Shown piece by piece: positions 1-10,044 of a stretch of DNA of 64,000 nt. Source of the DNA: Roseiarcus sp963696665 (lineage in GTDB: Bacteria; Pseudomonadota; Alphaproteobacteria; Rhizobiales; Beijerinckiaceae); contig CAVOLE010000008.1 in assembly GCA_963696665.1 (NCBI GenBank), positions 62,001-126,000 on the forward strand, in the 5' to 3' direction. How positions within the stretch are numbered: position 1 is the first letter of the stretch; each line of letters starts with the position of its first letter. The position numbers were made by a program, and so were the translations under genes. The notes under the pieces were generated by a model. The model searched no databases and was not told the origin of the DNA. It saw only the letters and a program-made list of their open reading frames with translations.

Positions 1-441
1 GTAAGCGTTGATGATGCCGCCGTTGATCACCGTCGGATCAAGGCCTGCCGCGTCGAGCAACGTCGCCACCAGCGACGTCGTCGTGGTCTTGCCGTGCGTG
101 CCGGCCACCGCCACACATTGCTTGAGCCGCATCAACTCGGCCAGCATTTCGGCGCGACGAACCACGGGGATGCGCCGCGCCCGCGCCTCGACGACCTCGG
201 GATTGTCCCGCTTCACCGCGGAGGAAACAACGATGACAGCGGCGGCGTCGAGATTCGCCTTATTGTGCCCGATATGGACGGTCGCGCCGTGCTCGCGCAG
301 GCGTTTGACGTTGGCGTTGTCGCTAAGGTCCGAACCCTGAACCTGATGGCCGAGGTTGAGAAGCACCTCGGCGATGCCCGACATGCCGATGCCGCCGATG
401 CCGACGAAATGGATGGGGCCGATCTGGTTCGGCAATTTCAT
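1..441 (-). CDS. murC: UDP-N-acetylmuramate--L-alanine ligase MurC (N-terminal part)
   Basis: Cytoplasmic ATP-dependent ligase adding L-Ala to UDP-MurNAc, the first amino acid of the peptidoglycan stem peptide. The 147 visible residues start MKLPNQIGPIHFVGIGGIGM, the Rossmann-like UDP-binding loop of Mur ligases, and reach the ATP loop AGTHGKTTTTS and INGGIINAY before the window edge. The family is about 460 aa, so roughly the C-terminal two thirds lies outside. The start is the ATG at 441-439. A 98-bp gap separates it from the nucleotidyltransferase upstream on the same strand. Mpl ligase is the alternative, but the N-terminus and spacing fit MurC. Confidence 0.93.
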   Translation of the reverse strand, partial: MKLPNQIGPIHFVGIGGIGMSGIAEVLLNLGHQVQGSDLSDNANVKRLREHGATVHIGHNKANLDAAAVIVVSSAVKRDNPEVVEARARRIPVVRRAEMLAELMRLKQCVAVAGTHGKTTTTSLVATLLDAAGLDPTVINGGIINAY

Positions 442-539
442 GGCTCAAACCCTCAGCGGACCCCTCGCCGCGGCCCGCATAACGCTCGACCGCATAAGAC
501 GATTCCCTTGAATTAGGAAATGGGGACGCTCGCCCGCGC

Positions 540-1265
540 TCACAGGATCGACCGGTCGATGGCCGTTTCCGCTTCCGCAATGCTTTCCGGCCGCCCGACA
601 TGCACCCAAAGGCCGTCGAGGCGAACGCCATAAAGCCGCCCTCTCGCCGCCGCGGCGTGAAAAAACGGAGCGAGGCGGAAAACTTCCGCTGTCTCTCTCG
701 CGAACAGTTGCGGCTTGACGATCCCGACGCCGGTATAGACGAAGGGCGCGACATGACGGGGTTCGCGAGGCTGAAGCCGTCCGTCATGGGTCATCACGAA
801 ATCGCCGGGCCAGTCGACGCCGACTGCGCCTGCGCCGGCCGCGACCAAAAGCTCAATGTCCATCGTCTCTGGGTCGAAGCTGCGGGCCAGGCGCGCTATG
901 TTCGAGCGCGGCCCCTCAATCCAGAACGCGTCGGTGTTGCAGATCAGGAACGGATCGTCGCCGATCAGCGGCAGCGCGCGCTTGATGCCTCCGCCCTGAT
1001 CGAGGAGCTTCGCCCGTTCGTCCGAGATGAAAACTTTGGGCGCGCGGCGCTTGGCCAAGTGCGCCTCGATCTGGTCGGCCAGCCAGTGCACGTTGACGAT
1101 CGCCCGCTCGACGCCGTTCTCGGCCAGGCGATCGAGACAGCAATCGATGAGCGCGCGGCCATGAACCGTGACAAGCGGCTTCGGCAGCGTCTCGGTGATC
1201 GGCCGCATGCGCTTCCCCAATCCGGCTGCGAACACCATGGCCGTCTTCGGAACGGGCGGGCTCAT
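540..1265 (-). CDS. Nucleotidyltransferase, MurU-like
   Basis: Sugar-1-phosphate nucleotidyltransferase of 241 aa. The N-terminus has the signature loop AAGLGKRMRPIT followed by ETLPKPLV, and NTDAF is the metal-binding aspartate region of the GT-A-like fold. It follows a TsaE/phosphotransferase fusion with a 6-bp gap. A sugar kinase plus uridylyltransferase is the arrangement of AmgK-MurU, which returns recovered MurNAc to UDP-MurNAc without passing through GlcN6P. The family assignment is firm. The MurNAc substrate is inferred from the neighbours and from murC lying just downstream; a hexose-1-phosphate substrate is possible. Confidence 0.85.
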   Translation of the reverse strand: MSPPVPKTAMVFAAGLGKRMRPITETLPKPLVTVHGRALIDCCLDRLAENGVERAIVNVHWLADQIEAHLAKRRAPKVFISDERAKLLDQGGGIKRALPLIGDDPFLICNTDAFWIEGPRSNIARLARSFDPETMDIELLVAAGAGAVGVDWPGDFVMTHDGRLQPREPRHVAPFVYTGVGIVKPQLFARETAEVFRLAPFFHAAAARGRLYGVRLDGLWVHVGRPESIAEAETAIDRSIL

Positions 1266-1271
1266 CAGGCC

Positions 1272-2855
1272 TCAGCGATCAGGATCAGGATCAGGGTCGG
1301 CATTGACCGGCGGTGGGCCCAGCGCCCGCGGCAAGTGATTCTGATACCAGACTGCAAGGGGCTGAAGCAACGGATGGGCGAGGTTGCGGGCAAGATAACG
1401 CTCGATTCGCGGCAGATGGCGCAGGTACTCAGGCTTGTGATCGCGTTTGTCGAGTTGAGCGAAAAGGCCCAGGATCTTTGTGGCCCGCTGGGCGCCCATC
1501 GCGGCATAGGCGACCGCGAACTTCTGGGCGTCAAAGCCCGGGTCGGCGGCGGTTCTGCGCCGCATGTAGAGGGCGGCGAGGCGCATCTCGAGATCCTCCG
1601 GCACATCGACACGCGCATCCTGCAACAGCGAGGCGACATCGTATGCAGGCGGGCCGATCACCGCGTCCTGGAAGTCGATAAGCCCGATCCGTTTCAACCC
1701 CTGCCGGTCCGCCAGCCAATGCAGGTTGGGCGAATGATAATCGCGCAGCGTCCAGGTGGTGGGCTGATCAAGGATCGGCTGAAGCAACTCGCGCCAGACG
1801 CCTAAGAACTGCATGCGCGCGCCCGATGGCGTGGTCACGCGAGCGACCGTGGGCGCGTACCAGTCGAGCGCCAGCTCGACCTCGACCAGCATCGCTTCGA
1901 TGTCATAGACCGGCAGTTCGTAAAACTCTTCGCCGGCCGACAAGCTCGGCGGCAGGTCGCGTCCGTGCAGATCTGCCAGAAGAGCGATCGCCGGGGCATA
2001 GCGCGCGCCGTCCGGAACGCCGTTTTGCGCGACGGTCGCCGAGCCGAAGTCTTCGATCAGCGCGAGCCCCTCGTCAAGGCTGTAACCGATGATGTCTGGC
2101 GCCGAGTAGCCGAGGCCCCGCAACCCCTCGTCGACGGCGATGAAAGCGCGGATGTCGGGCGCGAGTTTGGCGATGGCCGCATAAGGTTTGCCAAAGCGTA
2201 TGATGGGCCCGGCTGGCCGAGGCGGGGAAATCATTAATATCGCGGTCTCGCCGGTTAGCCTGGTCAATCGCTCATAGGCCCGAATGGACGCGTCGCCCTG
2301 CAGGAATTCGCGACTCGCGTCGCTCCAGCCAGCGCGCTCGAGCAGCCTCGCCACGCCTAGCGCCAGGGACAAGCGCGGGCTGATCGCGCCGAACCCGCGC
2401 AGAGTCACCAGGCGAAAATCGGGACCGCGATTCGCATCGATCCGGATGTCGACCTCGAGCCGGTCGGAGGGCAGCGCGTCGATGACCTTCTCCGGCCACT
2501 CGACGACCGCGATCGCGTCCTCGATCGCCTCCTCCCAGCCGAGATTGGCGAGCTCCGTTGGGCCCCGCAGCCGGTAGAAATCGGCGTGGACGACTGGTCC
2601 GCGCGGGGCGTCATAAACCTGCATCAAGGTGAAGGTCGGGCTCGGAGCCTCCAGCTCCGGCGCCTCAGCGAGAGCCCGGATGAGGCCGCGCGCGAAAGCG
2701 GTTTTGCCGGCTCCGAGATCGCCGGTGAGAGCTACGAAGTCGCCAGGCTCGAGCCAGGCCGCCTGCGCCGCAGCGATGGCCAAGGTCGTCGCCTCGTTCG
2801 GCGCCTCGAAGCTCCAAACGCCCGCTTCCTCTCTGACGCCGGCGAGACCGCTCAT
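1272..2855 (-). CDS. tsaE: TsaE / aminoglycoside-phosphotransferase-type kinase fusion (AmgK-like)
   Basis: Two-domain protein of 527 aa. Residues 1-155 are TsaE, the ATPase for the universal tRNA t6A37 modification, with Walker A GDLGAGKT at 45-52 and the family hallmark PSPTFTL. Residues about 165-500 are an APH-fold kinase with the catalytic-loop DYHSPNLHWL and the metal motif LIDFQDAVIGPPAYDVASL. The kinase half resembles AmgK, the anomeric MurNAc/GlcNAc kinase, and the next gene is MurU-like. Such fusions are known in alphaproteobacteria. The C-terminus ends in a DPDPDPDR tail. It starts 6 bp after the divL stop, so divL, this gene and the nucleotidyltransferase are probably one operon. 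Confidence 0.9.
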   Translation of the reverse strand: MSGLAGVREEAGVWSFEAPNEATTLAIAAAQAAWLEPGDFVALTGDLGAGKTAFARGLIRALAEAPELEAPSPTFTLMQVYDAPRGPVVHADFYRLRGPTELANLGWEEAIEDAIAVVEWPEKVIDALPSDRLEVDIRIDANRGPDFRLVTLRGFGAISPRLSLALGVARLLERAGWSDASREFLQGDASIRAYERLTRLTGETAILMISPPRPAGPIIRFGKPYAAIAKLAPDIRAFIAVDEGLRGLGYSAPDIIGYSLDEGLALIEDFGSATVAQNGVPDGARYAPAIALLADLHGRDLPPSLSAGEEFYELPVYDIEAMLVEVELALDWYAPTVARVTTPSGARMQFLGVWRELLQPILDQPTTWTLRDYHSPNLHWLADRQGLKRIGLIDFQDAVIGPPAYDVASLLQDARVDVPEDLEMRLAALYMRRRTAADPGFDAQKFAVAYAAMGAQRATKILGLFAQLDKRDHKPEYLRHLPRIERYLARNLAHPLLQPLAVWYQNHLPRALGPPPVNADPDPDPDR

Positions 2856-2861
2856 GCCCCT

Positions 2862-5465
2862 CTACTGGACCGATTGCGCCTTGGGCGGCGCGATGAGTTG
2901 CGGGTCCGCCGCCGGCGCCCCTGTTGGATCCACGGGAAAGATGCAGGTGACCGTCGTGCCTTCCCGAGGCGCAGTGTCGATCAGGACGCGGCCCTGATGG
3001 AGTTCGACCATCGCTCTCACGATCGACAGGCCCAGGCCCGGCCCCCGATGCCGCGAGCCGTTGGGAAAGGTTTCGAACCGCTCGAACACACGGTCGATCA
3101 TCTCGGGAGGAATGCCGCGTCCGCGATCGCTGACCTTGAACACGATCTCCGGCCCGCGCCGCATCGCCGCCAACGTTACGGTCTGGCCTGCCTCGGAATA
3201 GTTGATCGCGTTCGAGAGAAGATTGAACAAGACCTGGCGAACCCGCCGGCCGTCTGCGTGCAGGGATCCCACTCCGTCGGTCATGACGATGCGCAATTCG
3301 ATCGCCGCCTCGCTCAAGCGATCCTGCACGCCCGCCGCCGCCGCCTTCATCGCTTCCGCGACGTCGACGTCCTCGAGTCTCAGCTCCAGCGCGCCGGCGT
3401 CCATCGACGCCAGATCCAGAATGTCGTCGATGATGGCGAGCAGCGCATGCGACGAATCGGTGATGAATCCCGCATATTCGAGCTGCTTCGGATTGAGCGG
3501 GCCAACGCCTCCGCCAGCCAGCAGCTGGGTGAAGCCGATAATGTTGGTGAGCGGCGTGCGCAGCTCATAGGAGACGTGATTGACGAAATCGTTGCGCAGC
3601 TTTTCCGCCGCGATGAGCGCCTGGTTGCGGTCCGTCAACGCGCGCTCGATGTTGACGCCCGCGGTCACGTCGAGCGAGGTCATCAGCGTCGCGCCGTCCG
3701 GCAGCGGCAGGGCGGCGCAATCAAGGATCAACCCATCCGTGCGCTCGATCCGCGCCGTCCGGCTCTTGCGGTGCTCGGGAAGATCGACGATCGCCGCCTT
3801 GAGATCATCGAACAGCTCAGGATCGCTACACAGCGGCTTGCAGGCGCGCGCGATCTCGTCGACATGCGGGCGATCGCGCAAGGCCGCTGGATCGAATCGC
3901 CACAAGTCCGCGAAGGCCGGGTTGAACAGCTTCATGCGCCCGTCCGCCCCAAACGTCGCCACGCCTTCCTTGAGCGCGTCGAGGGTCTCGCCCTGCACAT
4001 GGGTGAGCGCGGTGACTTGGGAAGCGAGCGCATAGCTCTGGGTCGCATCGTCATAGAGATAGGTGACGCCGCCTTTCGGATTGGGGCTCATGACGACGCG
4101 CAGCGCCCGCCCATCGGGCAGATACCACACGGATTCGCTCGGCTCGATCGCCTGATAAGCGCTCAACTGCTGCGCCTTCCAGGCGCGGAAGTCCACCTGT
4201 TCGGGCAATTGCCGCTTGGCGCGCAGCGAATCGAGGATCTCGCCGTCACTCGGCCCTTGATCGAGGAAGGCTGGCTCAAGCGACCAAATTTGCCGGTAGG
4301 CCGCATTGTACAGGGTCAGCCGCTTGGACTTGTCGAAGATCGCAACCGCCGTCGACAGCCGATCGATCATGCGCGAATAGTCGTCCTCATTGCGCTCCAT
4401 ATCCGCTTTCAGCGCGATGGTTTCGGAAACGTCGCGAGCAACGCCCGCGGAGCCGGCCTCAGTGCTTGCCTCGACCGCGTCGAAGGTTCGGCGCTTGCCG
4501 CCGACGACGGCCGACGCGCGGCGCCTCCATGCCCCCAACTCCTTAAGCGCCGCTGTCGCTTCGCGGCGCACCGTGGAGTCGAATATTTCGCCGGACCCGA
4601 CGATCGCCGCTTCCGCGTCGGGGGCGTCGACGGCATGCGCGTAAGCCGCATTGCACCAGACGATCCGGCCCATTGCGTCGCGAGTCCATGCCGGCATATC
4701 GGCGGTTTCGAGCGCCCGGCGCAAGCCGTCCAGGGCGCCCTCGGCTTCTGCGAATGAATCGCGCAATTGGGCCAACTGAAGGCGCTCGCCCGACACGTCG
4801 CGGATGCGCATCATCGCGCTGCCGGACACCGGACGCCCGTCGAGCTCGAGGTGGCGGCCGCGCAAGGTGACCACCGCGGCCGCGAAGGCCTCGCCCCTGG
4901 TCAATAGTCGCTCCGTCGCCTCTTCGATCTTGACCGCCTGGGCCGGGTTGAGCCACGAGCCGAAGGCGAGCACGCGCGACGACAGCGGCGAATCGGCGAC
5001 GAGCGCGAAATCGCCCTCGATCGTCGGCTCTGCGTCAGGACGATCCCAGGAGACGAGGATTTGCGGCTCGCTGCGCAACATCAGCGCCGCACGGTCGAGT
5101 TTGGCGTTGGTTCGCGCGAGCTCCGTCTCGAGCTCGAGCACGCGGCGCGTCCAGATCCGGCGGCCAACGAGATGAAGGACCGCGGTGATCGTCGCCAGCA
5201 GCATCAGCGACAGGATGACGAGGCCGACGATATTGGCCTGGACCGACGCCATGTTGAACATGAGCCGCGCCGGGGCCTCGAGAGACTGGGAGAGGTCCTG
5301 GGCGCACGCGAGCGCGCCCGCGAGCAGGTAAAGCGCCAGGCCTGCGGCCAACCGCACGGCGACCGGCCAGTCGAGCCGTCGCGTCCGTCCGCCGATTCCG
5401 GAGCGCTTCGCCCCGCTGAACCCCCGCAACGAATGGCCTCCTCGAGCGCCCGACCCCGATCTCAT
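2862..5465 (-). CDS. divL: DivL-type sensor pseudokinase with PAS domains
   Basis: Membrane-anchored histidine-kinase homologue of 867 aa. It has two hydrophobic segments (about residues 36-54 and 76-100), a coiled linker, several PAS-like regions between about 240 and 600, and a HisKA/HATPase core from about 615. The H-box reads NHVSYELRTPL, so the usual phospho-accepting histidine is a tyrosine (Tyr633), the diagnostic trait of DivL, which controls the CckA-CtrA cell-cycle relay. The ATPase half keeps an N-box (FNLLSNAINYS), SDRGRGIPPEM and GPGLGLSIV. Upstream of tsaE is its usual alphaproteobacterial place. The start is uncertain because the first 30 residues are basic and poorly distinctive. 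The 245 bp upstream of it hold no gene. Confidence 0.88.
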   Translation of the reverse strand: MRSGSGARGGHSLRGFSGAKRSGIGGRTRRLDWPVAVRLAAGLALYLLAGALACAQDLSQSLEAPARLMFNMASVQANIVGLVILSLMLLATITAVLHLVGRRIWTRRVLELETELARTNAKLDRAALMLRSEPQILVSWDRPDAEPTIEGDFALVADSPLSSRVLAFGSWLNPAQAVKIEEATERLLTRGEAFAAAVVTLRGRHLELDGRPVSGSAMMRIRDVSGERLQLAQLRDSFAEAEGALDGLRRALETADMPAWTRDAMGRIVWCNAAYAHAVDAPDAEAAIVGSGEIFDSTVRREATAALKELGAWRRRASAVVGGKRRTFDAVEASTEAGSAGVARDVSETIALKADMERNEDDYSRMIDRLSTAVAIFDKSKRLTLYNAAYRQIWSLEPAFLDQGPSDGEILDSLRAKRQLPEQVDFRAWKAQQLSAYQAIEPSESVWYLPDGRALRVVMSPNPKGGVTYLYDDATQSYALASQVTALTHVQGETLDALKEGVATFGADGRMKLFNPAFADLWRFDPAALRDRPHVDEIARACKPLCSDPELFDDLKAAIVDLPEHRKSRTARIERTDGLILDCAALPLPDGATLMTSLDVTAGVNIERALTDRNQALIAAEKLRNDFVNHVSYELRTPLTNIIGFTQLLAGGGVGPLNPKQLEYAGFITDSSHALLAIIDDILDLASMDAGALELRLEDVDVAEAMKAAAAGVQDRLSEAAIELRIVMTDGVGSLHADGRRVRQVLFNLLSNAINYSEAGQTVTLAAMRRGPEIVFKVSDRGRGIPPEMIDRVFERFETFPNGSRHRGPGLGLSIVRAMVELHQGRVLIDTAPREGTTVTCIFPVDPTGAPAADPQLIAPPKAQSVQ

Positions 5466-5710
5466 GCGTCGGCCGGGTGGTCCGCCGACCCTTCCCCTCC
5501 GCCCAGAGGGTCCGAATCAGGCCCACACCAGGATTACGAAATGTTTGCCGCAAAGTCGTTAACCATGGAGGGGCGAGGCGCGACGGAAAGTCGCCAACTA
5601 GGCGCTAGCCCTCGTAGCGATGGGGCGACGAACGACCAAATGTGCGAATTTGCGCGCCTTCCGGCGCCGCCGGCGATTCATTTTGTTTAAATTTGCATGG
5701 GCTCGCGGGG

Positions 5711-6745
5711 CTATCGCACGAGCCCAACGATGTCCTTGATCGCGTCCATGTTCGGACGCGCGATGGCGCGTGCCTTCTCGGCCCCATCCGCCAGGACTTT
5801 GTTTGTATAGGCCGGATCGGCCGCAAGGCGCAGCATCTCGGCGCGAATGGGCGCGAGCTTGTCGATCGTGAGGTCGGCGAGCGCGCTCTTGAACGCCGAG
5901 AACTGGGCGCCGCCGAAGCGCTTGAGCACATCGGCCTTCGTCTCGTCGTTCAAGGCGGCGAAGATGCCGACCAGATTGTCGGCTTCGGGGCGGCGCGCCA
6001 GACCTTCAACCTCGCTCGGCAGCGGCTCGGGGTCGGTCTTGGCCCGACGAACCTTCTGCGCGATCGTGTCGGGATCGTCGGTGAGCGCGATATAGGCGCT
6101 CTCGGACGTATCCGACTTCGACATTTTCTTCGCGCCGTCGCGCAGGCTCATAACCCTGGTGGCCGGGCCCTGGATCAAGGGTTCGGGCAGCGGAAAGTAG
6201 GCGTCGCCGTGGCCGTGGGCGGCGATCGACGCCGCGAAATCATTGTTGAACTTCTGCGCAATGTCTCGCGCCAGCTCCAGATGCTGCTTCTGATCGTCGC
6301 CGACCGGGACGTGTGTCGCCCGATAAATGAGAATGTCGGCGGCCATCAGCACGGGATAGTTGTAAAGCCCGATCGACGCGTTCTCCCGTTCCTTGCCTGC
6401 CTTCTCCTTGAACTGGGTCATGCGGTTGAGCCAGCCGAGCCGCGCCACGCAGTCGAACACCCAGGTCAGTTCGGCATGCTCGGCGACCCGGCTCTGGTTG
6501 AAGACGATGTTGGCTTTCGAGTCGATGCCGCAGGCGAGAAAGGCCGCGGTCACTTCGCGCGTGGTGCGCGCAAGCTGCTCGGGCTCGTGGGGCATCGTCA
6601 TCGCATGCAGATCGACGACGCAATAGATGCAGGGATGCGTCTTCTGCATCTCGACGAAGCGCTTGATCGCGCCGAGATAATTGCCGAGGTGCAAATTGCC
6701 CGTCGGCTGAACGCCAGAAAACACGCGCTCGGGAAACTTCGCCAT
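5711..6745 (-). CDS. trpS: Tryptophanyl-tRNA synthetase
   Basis: Class I aminoacyl-tRNA synthetase charging tRNA-Trp, 344 aa, the usual bacterial length. It begins MAKFPERVFSGVQPTG and carries the HIGH-type motif in NLHLGNYLG and the KMSKSD loop. The ATG at 6745-6743 was chosen because homologues begin at this FSGVQPTG segment; a frame open to 6808 adds only an unlikely basic leader. The ACT-domain gene lies 81 bp upstream on the same strand. Confidence 0.96.
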   Translation of the reverse strand: MAKFPERVFSGVQPTGNLHLGNYLGAIKRFVEMQKTHPCIYCVVDLHAMTMPHEPEQLARTTREVTAAFLACGIDSKANIVFNQSRVAEHAELTWVFDCVARLGWLNRMTQFKEKAGKERENASIGLYNYPVLMAADILIYRATHVPVGDDQKQHLELARDIAQKFNNDFAASIAAHGHGDAYFPLPEPLIQGPATRVMSLRDGAKKMSKSDTSESAYIALTDDPDTIAQKVRRAKTDPEPLPSEVEGLARRPEADNLVGIFAALNDETKADVLKRFGGAQFSAFKSALADLTIDKLAPIRAEMLRLAADPAYTNKVLADGAEKARAIARPNMDAIKDIVGLVR

Positions 6746-6826
6746 TGTTTTCGCTTGAGCTCGGGGCGGAAGGGCGGCCCTTATGGCAACGCAGGCGGAG
6801 CCGCGCAAGAGCGGGTCGCTTATAGG

Positions 6827-7354
6827 TCAGGCGTCCTTGCCCTCGCCGACGGCAAGATCGACCATGATCTCGGCCGCCAGCCGCTCGAGAGCCTTGCGCA
6901 ATTCGTCGAGCTTGAGGCCGTCGGGGACGTTGAGGCGGGCGGTCGCGCGAAACATCTCGACGCCGGTGAACGGTTCGCCTTCGAGGCCGCTCACGAATTC
7001 CTCGATGTTGACGCCAAGACGGTTAAGCGCCTGCGTCACGTCGCGCACAATGCCCGGCCGCTCCTTGCCGACGATCTCCAGCGTGACGAGGCGCGAAGGT
7101 TTTTCGGCCTCAGCCGCCGCGCCCCGCTCGATCGAGACGCGCAGGCCTGAAGGCGCGAGCTTCGCCAGCGCCAATTCGAGCGGGATGAGGTTTTCGTCCG
7201 GAACCCGAACCAGCACCACGCCGGCAAACTTGCCCGCAAGCCGCACCGACCGGCTTTCCAGCCAGGTCCCGCCGAAGTCCGCGACCTTCTCCGAAACGGC
7301 GTTGACGAGACCCGGCCTATCGTCGCCAACGAAGGTGAGAACGAGCGATGTCAT
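6827..7354 (-). CDS. ACT-domain protein, GcvR-like
   Basis: A 175-aa protein made of two ACT domains (residues about 1-75 and 88-165). Each has the ligand-turn pattern, DDRPGLVNAVSE in the first and KERPGIVRDVTQALNRLGVN in the second. This is the architecture of GcvR, the glycine-cleavage transcriptional repressor partner, and of related amino-acid sensors. No DNA-binding domain is present, so any regulatory role would be through a partner protein. No gcv genes lie nearby, so the ligand and target are open. Confidence 0.8.
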   Translation of the reverse strand: MTSLVLTFVGDDRPGLVNAVSEKVADFGGTWLESRSVRLAGKFAGVVLVRVPDENLIPLELALAKLAPSGLRVSIERGAAAEAEKPSRLVTLEIVGKERPGIVRDVTQALNRLGVNIEEFVSGLEGEPFTGVEMFRATARLNVPDGLKLDELRKALERLAAEIMVDLAVGEGKDA

Positions 7355-7429
7355 GACGCGAGCCTCATGAGCAGAATAGCGAGCGCCGCAGCCCTATAAA
7401 TCGGCATGGGGCGCGCGAGCAAACCAAGA

Positions 7430-7738
7430 TCATCGGGGCTGAAGGCGATCGTCCGCGCCCGGGACAATCGCGAACTTGACGCCGAGCGCATGCACGACGG
7501 CCTTGATCGTCTCATAGCGGGGATGAGCGCCAGCGCTGAGGGCCTTATAGAGGCTTTCGCGGCCAAGCCCGGCATCCTTGGCGATTTGCGCCATGCCGCG
7601 CGCCTTGGCCACGTCGCCGAGCGCGGCAAGGAACACTTCGGGGTTGGGGTCTTCCGCCGCCGCGGTCAGATATTCGGCGATCACCTCGTCACGATCGAGG
7701 TAAGCCGCTGGGTCGAAAGGCGCATAGGTCTTCGTCAT
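7430..7738 (-). CDS. Antitoxin of HI1420/HigA-like addiction module
   Basis: A 102-aa helix-turn-helix protein of the putative addiction-module antidote family. It has the typical YLTAAAEDPNPEVFLAALGDVAKARGM core, then an XRE-like helix-turn-helix (IAKDAGLGRESLYKALS) and the family ending with YETIKAVVHALGVKF. It overlaps the 3' end of the toxin gene by 4 bp, the usual toxin-first order of this family. The reading frame is intact although the toxin is not. Confidence 0.85.
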   Translation of the reverse strand: MTKTYAPFDPAAYLDRDEVIAEYLTAAAEDPNPEVFLAALGDVAKARGMAQIAKDAGLGRESLYKALSAGAHPRYETIKAVVHALGVKFAIVPGADDRLQPR

Positions 7739-8047
7739 CGCTTATTCTCCCGGATGGCGCGGGCCATGGTCTTGGCGCGCGCGATATCCTTCGATTGCGT
7801 GGATTTGTCGCCTCCGGTCAGCAGGAGATAGACGGTTCGCTCCGTCATCGCGTGAAATAAACCCGGTAGCCGGGGCCGACATGTCCGCCGCATTTCCGAA
7901 ACACCTTCGCCGACGGCTTCACAGTCGCCGAAATTGCCAAACGTGGCTGCATCTCGCAAGCGCGCGAGAATGCGCGCCTTTCCCTTGATGTCCGCCAGAG
8001 CTGATAACCACGGCGTCAAACTCTGCAGATCGAAGAATGACAAGCAT
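7735..8047 (-). pseudogene. RelE/ParE-type addiction-module toxin, frame disrupted
   Basis: Toxin partner of the downstream antitoxin. Read across three single-base shifts it gives a normal family member of about 100 aa. From ATG 8047 come the residues ILRSAEFDA; after a shift near 8010, WLSALADIKGKARILARL and GNFGDCEAVGEGVSEMRR; after a shift near 7884, HVGPGYRVYFT; after a return near 7852, TVYLLLTGGDKSTQSKDIARAK. The uninterrupted frame from 8043 replaces the conserved GPGYRVYF strand with unrelated residues, so its product should lack the toxin active surface. True decay or sequencing error cannot be told apart here. Confidence 0.8.
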
Positions 8048-8053
8048 TATGTT

Positions 8054-8075
8054 CCGATTGTATCCAATCGGATAC
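8054..8075. promoter_or_regulatory. Palindromic operator candidate of the toxin-antitoxin pair
   Basis: The arms CCGATTG (8054-8060) and CAATCGG (8065-8071) form a 7-bp inverted repeat with a 4-nt centre. It overlaps a second one, GTATCC (8060-8065) with GGATAC (8070-8075). It sits 7 bp upstream of the toxin start, where an autoregulating antitoxin of this class would bind. Confidence 0.5.
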
Positions 8076-8136
8076 TGAGATGCGAGATTTCTTCCGCAGT
8101 GAAAAAGGCGCGTTTCCCAAATTTCCGGCTCCGATC

Positions 8137-8312
8137 GCGCGTTTGCGGCGAGGTCGCCGATGTGGCGCTCGACGAAACCACCATCGATGCGAAGGCATCT
8201 CGCCGTTCCGGTCGGCGGCGGTGAAGCTCACCTCATCAAGCACGCGCTCCTCCACCGTCTGCATCCGCTGCGCGCCGAAGTTCTCGACCGATCCGTTCAT
8301 CTTAGCCGCTGC
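8137..8312 (-). pseudogene. Detached copy of the hslU 3' region
   Basis: About 176 bp in the same orientation as hslU and clearly alignable to 8762-8935. The translation shares VNGSVENIGARRLQTV and VLDEVSFTAADRNGE with HslU as MNGSVENFGAQRMQTV, then slips out of frame before the HslU C-terminus. By eye identity is around 85 percent, so the copy is diverged and not a fresh assembly duplicate. It has no promoter or full domain and cannot make a working HslU. Confidence 0.8.
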
Positions 8313-8738
8313 CCCAGCCCGCCGCCAGCAATGGTGCGGAAAAAACGATAATATCTTGACAGATGGTCGAGCTATGCTTGAGTTCTTCAGAAATCGATTG
8401 CCGCGCGGGCCGGCGCCTTTGGCGAGCTGAGGACCGGGTTGAGAAAACGGCGAAACGAAACGGCGCGTAAGTCGTTCGAAAACGAACGTTTCGGCGAAAT
8501 CGTGAATTCACAGGTCGTAATGATTACAGAGACTTACCCCATCGCATGCGAAACAATTCGTTTCGCCCCGCGAAATGGCGGCATCTCTTCCAACAACGGA
8601 GCGCCAACGCGCGCAACCCATGCGAGCGCGCGCGGAAGCGCACTTAAGGCGATGAAATCATTGAGTCGCGTAAACTTGTGCGCAGGCGCGGCGCGCGGCG
8701 CGCCCTCGGTCAAGCCTTGGACATTGCCAAAGGCGGCC
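8313..8738. other. Gene-free stretch between the hslU fragment and hslU
   Basis: No convincing coding frame on either strand. The right half has GC-rich runs such as GCGCGGCGCGCGGCGCGCC near 8687-8705, which could fold at the end of the hslVU message but lack a T-run. The rest is unassigned and less GC-rich than its neighbours, as expected of remnant DNA between two copies of one gene end. Confidence 0.5.
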
Positions 8739-10040
<1,302 letters not shown>

Positions 10041-10044
10041 GAGG

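Noticed and set aside
600..1805. Open frame of 401 codons on the plus strand
   Set aside because: Antisense to the nucleotidyltransferase and the tsaE-kinase fusion, with shadow composition.
2586..4757. Open frame of 723 codons on the plus strand
   Set aside because: It is antisense to divL, has an Arg/Gly/Asp-rich composition typical of GC-rich antisense frames, and shows no domain.
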